Source of the DNA: Candidatus Kerfeldbacteria bacterium CG08_land_8_20_14_0_20_43_14
GTDB lineage: Bacteria > Patescibacteriota > Patescibacteriia > PEXW01
DNA length: 10,248 nt
Assembly (NCBI GenBank): GCA_002774575.1
Contig: PEXW01000058.1
Coordinates: forward strand, 1-10,248
Direction: 5' to 3'
Shown in pieces: positions 6,685 through 10,248 of this stretch. Under the pieces are notes generated by a model that did no database searches, was not told the DNA's origin, and saw only the letters and a program-made list of their open reading frames with translations. Position 1 is the first letter of the stretch. Every line of letters starts with the position of its first letter. The translations under genes were made by a program, and so were the position numbers.

Positions 6685-7398
6685 ATGCGTGAGATCGTTC
6701 TCATTGAAATGCTCCAAAAGGGCGTTCATTTCGGGCATCAAGAATCCAGGTGGAGTCCAAAAATGCGGCCGTTTATTTTTACTTCCCGCAATGGAATACA
6801 TATCATTAACCTGGAGTCGACGCGAAACAAGCTAACCTCCGCGTACGAGTTCGCGGCAGCCACGGCAAAAGCCGGTGGTAAAATTTTATTCGTCGGCACC
6901 AAGCGGCAAGCCAAGGTAATTGTTAAGAAATATGCCGAGGCCTGTGGCATGCCTTTTATGGTGGAAAGATGGGTCGGCGGAGCTTTAACTAATTTTGCCA
7001 CCATTCACGAGTTAATTAAGAAATTAAGAAGACTCAAAAGCGAACAAGCCGCCGGGCTTTTGGATAAATATACGAAAAAGGAGCAATTGAATATCCAAAA
7101 GGAAATCGTTAAATTGCAGAATGAAATCGGAGGCATTGAAATGTTGGATCAAGTTCCCCAGGCTTTGTTCATTGTGGATTCGACTAAAGAAAGGACGGCA
7201 CTGCGGGAAGCCAAAAAGATGAAAATCCCAATTATTGCCATTTGCGACACTAATAGCGATCCAAGCCTGGTTCAGTTCCCGATTCCGGCTAATGATGACG
7301 CTACCAAATCGATTGATTACATCAGTAGTTTTATTTCCGAAGCAATTTTGGAAGGAAAATCAAATTTGAGCCAGACTGCTTCAGTTGAGTCTAAATAA
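6685..7398 (+). CDS. rpsB: Ribosomal protein uS2
   Basis: 237-aa 30S protein, near the low end of the family range. Diagnostic blocks in order: MLQKGVHFGHQ near the N-terminus, KMRPFIFTSRNGIHIINLE, GGKILFVGTKRQAK, ERWVGGALTNFATI, then a helical insert at about 108-145 (the coiled-coil region of uS2), and PIIAICDTNSDPSLVQFPI with PANDDATKSI near the C-terminus. It is first in the rpsB-tsf operon, behind a promoter and a structured leader. The gene has a proper Shine-Dalgarno, unlike many neighbours. Identification is secure. Confidence 0.97.
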   Translation: MREIVLIEMLQKGVHFGHQESRWSPKMRPFIFTSRNGIHIINLESTRNKLTSAYEFAAATAKAGGKILFVGTKRQAKVIVKKYAEACGMPFMVERWVGGALTNFATIHELIKKLRRLKSEQAAGLLDKYTKKEQLNIQKEIVKLQNEIGGIEMLDQVPQALFIVDSTKERTALREAKKMKIPIIAICDTNSDPSLVQFPIPANDDATKSIDYISSFISEAILEGKSNLSQTASVESK

Positions 7399-7418
7399 AA
7401 AAAGACAACATTAAGCAT

Positions 7419-8006
7419 ATGAAAATTTCTATAAATGAAATCCAAATTTTAAGAGACCGAACCGGTGTTGGGGTAGTGGATGCGAAATCAGCTTTGGAAA
7501 AAAGTGGCGGTGACATTGAAGCGGCAATTGTTGCTTTGCGCAAAGCCGGCAAAAAAGTGGCTGAAAAAAAACAAAGCCGTCAAACTAGGGAAGGAACTGT
7601 TGGGTTTTATCTGCATTCCAATAAAAAACTTTTGGCTGCGGTTGCCGTGGCTTGCGAGACGGATTTTGTCGCTCGCACCGAAGCCTTTCAGGAATTGGCT
7701 CATGATTTGGCTATGCATGTTGCCGCCGCCAATCCGCAATTTTTGAATGTCGAAAGCATTCCCGCTGATTTGCTGGAAAAAGAAATTGAAATTGCCAGGA
7801 GCCAAGCCGAGGACGAAGGCAAGCCAGCTAAGATTATTGAAAATATTATAAATGGCAAAATTGCAAAGTTCACTGAAGAACATTGTTTGTTAAAGCAAAA
7901 GTACTTCAAGGAAGATAAAAAGACCGTTGAGCAGATACTGGAGGAGGCAATTCAAAAGTTGGGCGAGAACATTCAAATTAAAAACTTTGTCCGTTTTACC
8001 GTTTAA
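7419..8006 (+). CDS. tsf: Elongation factor Ts, short form
   Basis: 195-aa nucleotide exchange factor that releases GDP from EF-Tu. The N-terminal UBA-like domain (1-50) contains LRDRTGVGVVDAKSAL. The core has ETDFVAR at 80-86, which contacts EF-Tu, and a C-terminal IINGKIAKFTEEHCLLKQ block (about 143-161). The length matches the short EF-Ts type, as in Thermus, lacking the second core subdomain and coiled coil of the E. coli protein. It lies 20 nt after rpsB in the usual order. No strong ribosome site is visible, so coupling to rpsB translation is likely. Confidence 0.96.
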   Translation: MKISINEIQILRDRTGVGVVDAKSALEKSGGDIEAAIVALRKAGKKVAEKKQSRQTREGTVGFYLHSNKKLLAAVAVACETDFVARTEAFQELAHDLAMHVAAANPQFLNVESIPADLLEKEIEIARSQAEDEGKPAKIIENIINGKIAKFTEEHCLLKQKYFKEDKKTVEQILEEAIQKLGENIQIKNFVRFTV

Positions 8007-8009
8007 TTT

Positions 8010-8903
8010 ATGCTTTTAGACTGGATCATGCTTGCCATCTTTGGTATTTGCGTGGTAATCTGCGCGGTTATCATTTGGCGGAAGCTGCCGACTTTGGCCA
8101 GCATTAGAATTGATTCAATCCCTAAGCATCAGCAGGCTGTTCAAAAAAAAGCGCTTCTGGACAAACGGCTGCAGACTAAACTTGGTGATTTTGAAACAGC
8201 AGTTGGAAAATTATTCAAAGTTGGTTTTTATAAAATAAAAACATTAGCCGGAAGATTAATCAGCCATTTGAAAATTTTGGAAAAACAATACCACAGGAAG
8301 GTTATTTCTCAACAGGCCATTGAAAATCCGGATACTTTGCGGTCTAAAATGGTCGGTACTTTAAATGAAGCGCAGAACGCATTGACCCAAGGAGATTTAA
8401 ACAAAGCCGAACAGCTTTTTATTGATGTAATCAGCATGGATGCCAAGAATTTAGATGCTTATATTGGTTTAGCCGATGTGGCCATAGCAAAAAAGGCTTT
8501 TGCTAATGCAAAAGAAGCCTTAAATTATGTTTTGAAGCTTCAACAAGACAGAGACGCGGCTTACACGCGCTTAGGGAGAATCGCGACGGATGAAGGGAAT
8601 TTGAGCGAAGCCGAAGCGGATTATTTAAAATCGGTTTCTTTAAACGCTTCCACTGCTAGCACGCAATTTTCACTCGGTGAAATTGAAGAGAAATTAGGTA
8701 TTATAGAAAAAGCTGAAAAAGCTTTTGTTGAAGCGGTTAAATTAGAACCGGCAAACCCTAAGTATCTTGACGGATTAATACAATTTGCAATAAGACAAAA
8801 AAATATCATATTAGCAAAAAAGACCCTAGATCAACTCAAAGAAGCAAACTCAGATAATCAGAAGCTTTCCGAATTGGCTGACGCAATTAAAAATTTAAAA
8901 TAA
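8010..8903 (+). CDS. Membrane-anchored TPR-repeat protein
   Basis: 297-aa protein starting 3 nt after tsf. Residues 4-22 form one hydrophobic transmembrane helix, followed by a basic WRK anchor, so the C-terminal part is probably cytoplasmic. Residues 40-105 are a charged helical linker. From about 115 to 285 there are four or so tetratricopeptide repeats, seen as repeated patterns such as GDLNKAEQLFIDVISMD, FANAKEALNYVLKL, GNLSEAEADYLKSVSLN and GIIEKAEKAFVEAVKLEPAN. TPR arrays bind partner proteins; the partner is unknown. Tight linkage to tsf suggests co-transcription. No terminator follows it, so transcription may continue into the tRNA region. Confidence 0.85.
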   Translation: MLLDWIMLAIFGICVVICAVIIWRKLPTLASIRIDSIPKHQQAVQKKALLDKRLQTKLGDFETAVGKLFKVGFYKIKTLAGRLISHLKILEKQYHRKVISQQAIENPDTLRSKMVGTLNEAQNALTQGDLNKAEQLFIDVISMDAKNLDAYIGLADVAIAKKAFANAKEALNYVLKLQQDRDAAYTRLGRIATDEGNLSEAEADYLKSVSLNASTASTQFSLGEIEEKLGIIEKAEKAFVEAVKLEPANPKYLDGLIQFAIRQKNIILAKKTLDQLKEANSDNQKLSELADAIKNLK

Positions 8904-8963
8904 AATTTGTAAAAATAGCGGGAATCAGTTCAAAATCGTAGAAAACCCATTTCCAAATCGTAT

Positions 8964-9021
8964 GCCGATGTAGCTCAGCTGGTAGAGCAACTCCATGGTA
9001 ATAAACAGGTCCTCGGCTAAG
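8964..9021 (+). pseudogene. Decayed tRNA-Thr 5' half
   Basis: Bases 8964-8999 match the 5' exon of the intact tRNA-Thr (9133-9168) with one difference (A8968 for T9137). They cover acceptor strand, D-arm, 5' anticodon stem and AUGGU. The next two bases are AA, as in the spliced tRNA. Then the 3' half decays: TAAAC cannot pair with ACTCC. AGGTC survives as a variable-loop remnant and the T-arm is unrecognisable. No CATCGGC acceptor partner is found downstream, so it cannot fold as a tRNA. Confidence 0.7.
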
Positions 9022-9132
9022 AGAGAAAAATGCGCTAATCTTAGCGAAAAAATCCCCAAAAATGCCTTCAGATGGGCCTAATCCATACCGGATTAGGTCG
9101 CGGGCTTCTTTGGAAATCATCCTTTATAATTT
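9012..9132. other. Spacer between the tRNA remnant and the tRNA-Thr gene
   Basis: No gene seen. It holds two small hairpins: CGCTAA/TTAGCG (9033-9046) and CCTAATCC/GGATTAGG (9077-9097, loop ATACC, extendable to about 10 bp). Neither is followed by a T-tract. TATAAT at 9125-9130 is too close to the tRNA to serve it as a -10. Confidence 0.4.
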
Positions 9133-9407
9133 GCCGTTGTAGCTCAGCTGGTAGAGCAACTCCATGGTGGGCCGCAAGCCCCGCCCACGATCGGGGAAAC
9201 CCGGTCGCGAATCCCGAATGACGGTCAAAGCCCCGCCAAGGCGGGGTCAGACCGTGGCGCAGCAGAAGCGCCCGAACGACTGACAAGGGGAGCTAAACCC
9301 CAAAGGGGATGCTCAAGATACAGTCTAGCCCGTTTATAGGTCGAAAGGCTAAAAAGCGGTGGAAGCGAAGGAGTAGGTCGCCGGTTCAAATCCGGCCAAC
9401 GGCTCCA
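9133..9407 (+). tRNA. tRNA-Thr (anticodon GGU), interrupted by a group I intron
   Basis: Exon 1 is 9133-9168 and exon 2 is 9368-9407. Joined, they give a 76-nt tRNA. Acceptor strands GCCGTTG and CAACGGC pair perfectly, with discriminator T and encoded CCA (9405-9407). The D-arm is GCTC/GAGC. The anticodon stem is ACTCC/GGAGT with loop ATGGTAA, giving anticodon GGU (9166-9168). The variable loop is AGGTC and the T-arm GCCGG-TTCAAAT-CCGGC. The GGU anticodon decodes threonine ACC/ACU. The intron sits between positions 36 and 37, the same site as the group I introns of some bacterial tRNA-Arg and tRNA-Ile genes. Function requires splicing. A terminator follows 9 nt after the CCA. Confidence 0.93.
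9169..9367 (+). ncRNA. Group I self-splicing intron in tRNA-Thr, 199 nt, no ORF
   Basis: P1 forms between exon GGU (9166-9168) plus GGG (9169-9171) and the guide CCCGCC (9180-9185), giving the conserved U-G wobble at the 5' splice site (U9168-G9183). P2 is GATCGGG/CCCGGTC (9189-9206) with a GAAA tetraloop. Further helices are ACGGTC/GACCGT (9221-9255) with an inner CCCCG/CGGGG, and GGCGC/GCGCC (9256-9272). P7 is GACTG (9278-9282) with CAGTC (9321-9325); the latter lies in the typical S-element AAGATACAGTC. P8 is GAGC/GCTC (9290-9314) and P9 TAGCC/GGCTA (9326-9351). The intron ends in G9367, the expected terminal G. P3 I could not assign firmly. It is GC-richer than the flanking chromosome. 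Confidence 0.9.
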
Positions 9408-9415
9408 CGAAAAAG

Positions 9416-9442
9416 TACTGCAGCGATCTTGCAGTATTTTTT
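9416..9442 (+). terminator. Rho-independent terminator after tRNA-Thr
   Basis: TACTGCA (9416-9422) and TGCAGTA (9430-9436) form a 7-bp stem with a 7-nt loop, followed by a run of six T. It closes the tRNA transcript 15 bp before the recombinase start codon, so the recombinase is not part of the tRNA operon. Confidence 0.75.
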
Positions 9443-9457
9443 CATTTAGAAATACTT

Positions 9458-10174
9458 ATGGATATCATAACGGCCCTCGACACATTCTGCGATTATTTGA
9501 AGTACATGCGAGGATACTCGCCGGACACCATCAAACGTTACCGCATGACCGTGCGGCTACTTCAGAGGTACCTGTACGCGCACGCGGTGGAAGATTGCAC
9601 CAGCACTAAAATCAGAGAGTTCTTTTACCACGGTAGACAAGAATTACACTGGGCACCCAACTCATTCATAACCTACCACAAATCACTCGCAGTTTTTTTC
9701 CGATGGTGCGTTCAGCGGGGATACTTGCAATCTAATCCGACCGACGACATGGAAATGCCAAAGACTGAGAAGAAACTGCCTCCAAAACTGACGAAGCAGG
9801 AGGCGCTTCGGCTATTAGAGATTGCATATAACTTCCCCTACCCGTATACCTTTCAGCGGTTCCGAAACTACGCCATCTTTGCGACCTTTATCTATGCAGG
9901 ATTGAGAAAGAAGGAATTGCTCAATTTGAAGATAATGGACGTAGATCTGGTGAACCAATCAATCTTCGTCCGACAGGGTAAAGGAAGCAAGGACCGTGTC
10001 GTGCCCATCTGCTCCACTCTTTCAGGCATTCTAAGCCGATACCTTGAGCAGCGGAGTCGCCTTAATAAAACATGCCTGGAGTTCTTTACTTCGCTGAACC
10101 GAAATATGGGATTTACGGAGACAGGGATGAAGAGACTCATCGAGTTCATGAAATGTCAAGACCCCCAAAATTAA
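9458..10174 (+). CDS. Tyrosine recombinase (XerC/D-like integrase), truncated at the C-terminus
   Basis: 238-aa product. Residues 1-90 form the SAM-like core-binding domain of phage-type integrases (YLKYMRGYSPDTIKRYR). The catalytic domain starts near 105 with LPPKLTKQEALRLLE. Catalytic Arg I is R150 in AGLRKKELLNL, and the beta-hairpin lysine lies in GKGSKDR (174-180). The frame then ends at CQDPQN, before the H-x-x-R, H/W and nucleophilic Tyr motifs, about 60 residues short, so it cannot act as a complete recombinase. The last residues after LIEFMK are out of family, pointing to a disruption near 10150. No Shine-Dalgarno is visible. Base and codon use (more CG-containing codons) differ from the upstream genes, suggesting a mobile origin. 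It lies 50 bp after a tRNA gene, the classic integrase setting. Confidence 0.82.
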   Translation: MDIITALDTFCDYLKYMRGYSPDTIKRYRMTVRLLQRYLYAHAVEDCTSTKIREFFYHGRQELHWAPNSFITYHKSLAVFFRWCVQRGYLQSNPTDDMEMPKTEKKLPPKLTKQEALRLLEIAYNFPYPYTFQRFRNYAIFATFIYAGLRKKELLNLKIMDVDLVNQSIFVRQGKGSKDRVVPICSTLSGILSRYLEQRSRLNKTCLEFFTSLNRNMGFTETGMKRLIEFMKCQDPQN

Positions 10175-10248
10175 GACACTTTTTCGACGAGTGGGAGCAA
10201 CCGTTGCACAAACACCAGTGGCGGCATTTTGAGCACAGAGTGGATGCG
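10153..10248 (+). CDS. Open frame overlapping the recombinase end, N-terminal part only
   Basis: An ATG at 10153 opens a frame of 32 codons to the window edge, starting MSRPPKLRHFF and containing WEQPLHKHQWRHFE. It overlaps the last 22 nt of the recombinase in another frame. It is rich in His, Trp and Arg, unlike a typical chance frame. I do not recognise the family. It starts inside a sequence that resembles an IS end (10154-10177), so it may be a transposase or other protein of an inserted element. Being so short, it could also be spurious. Confidence 0.35.
   Translation, partial: MSRPPKLRHFFDEWEQPLHKHQWRHFEHRVDA
10154..10177. mobile_element. Possible left end of an insertion sequence
   Basis: The sequence begins TGTCAAGACCCCC and reaches AAGACA, so it starts with TGTC and contains GACA as imperfect inverted ends, a style seen in several IS families. 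It falls exactly where the recombinase leaves its family pattern. The matching right end would lie outside the window, so this remains tentative. Confidence 0.3.

Noticed and set aside
9090..9110. Sequence resembling the tRNA 3' half (GGATTAGGTCGCGGG)
   Set aside because: GGATTAGG is better explained as one arm of the 9077-9097 hairpin, and no T-stem or acceptor partner follows.
9125..9130. Perfect TATAAT just before the tRNA-Thr gene
   Set aside because: Transcription would start about 7 nt downstream, inside the acceptor stem, and no -35 lies at proper spacing. It cannot give an intact tRNA, so it is probably chance.
9068..9286. Minus-strand open frame across the tRNA and intron
   Set aside because: It runs antisense through a well-supported tRNA and group I intron, so it is not a gene.
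10153..10248. Reading the last frame (PKLRH) as a frameshifted integrase H-x-x-R motif
   Set aside because: Residues after PKLRHFF do not resemble the integrase C-terminus and no catalytic Tyr context follows, so a simple frameshift does not restore the enzyme.
1..10248. CRISPR array or long tandem repeats
   Set aside because: No regularly spaced repeats were found; the only sizeable duplication is the tRNA 5' half.

Overview
The window looks like a chromosome fragment of a Candidate Phyla Radiation (Patescibacteria, Parcubacteria-like) bacterium. The clues are compact or short forms of universal genes (a 195-aa EF-Ts, a 237-aa uS2), a solitary TraG/VirD4-like membrane ATPase paired with a small conserved-type protein, a membrane-anchored TPR protein placed directly after tsf, very short intergenic gaps, and several genes without a clear Shine-Dalgarno. 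No 16S rRNA is present, so this assignment is inference. TGA ends several genes and RF1 is a normal form, so nothing suggests recoding of UGA.

Layout. 1-157 (-): 5' end of an unrecognised gene with a strong AGGAGG site. 308-3382 (+): a small proline/glutamate-rich protein followed 3 nt later by a membrane-anchored type IV secretion coupling-type ATPase. 3386-4244 (+): an AT-rich two-gene unit, a zeta-toxin-like kinase with a one-base frameshift near its N-terminus, overlapping by 4 nt a 55-aa basic protein. A hairpin terminator follows. 6474-4286 (-): rpmE, prfA, prmC, a translation operon in which prfA and prmC overlap by 11 nt; PrmC methylates the GGQ glutamine of RF1. 6533-8903 (+): a promoter and a structured leader, then rpsB, tsf and a TPR membrane protein.

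8964-9442 (+) is the most unusual stretch. A tRNA-Thr(GGU) gene is split right after anticodon base 36 by a 199-nt group I intron without an ORF. P1, P2, P7, P8 and P9 can be drawn by hand, and exact exon joining gives a perfect 76-nt tRNA. A decayed copy of the tRNA 5' half lies 169 bp upstream. A terminator follows the tRNA. Immediately after it, with a clear change in composition, lies a tyrosine recombinase gene (9458-10174). It has the N-terminal core-binding domain and the first catalytic Arg and Lys but stops before the H-x-x-R and Tyr motifs. The break coincides with a sequence resembling an insertion-sequence end and with the start of another reading frame that runs off the window.

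Together the window is a housekeeping translation neighbourhood carrying two accessory insertions: a zeta-kinase/small-protein pair, and a tRNA-associated region with group I intron, tRNA fragment and broken integrase that reads like the edge of an integrative element.
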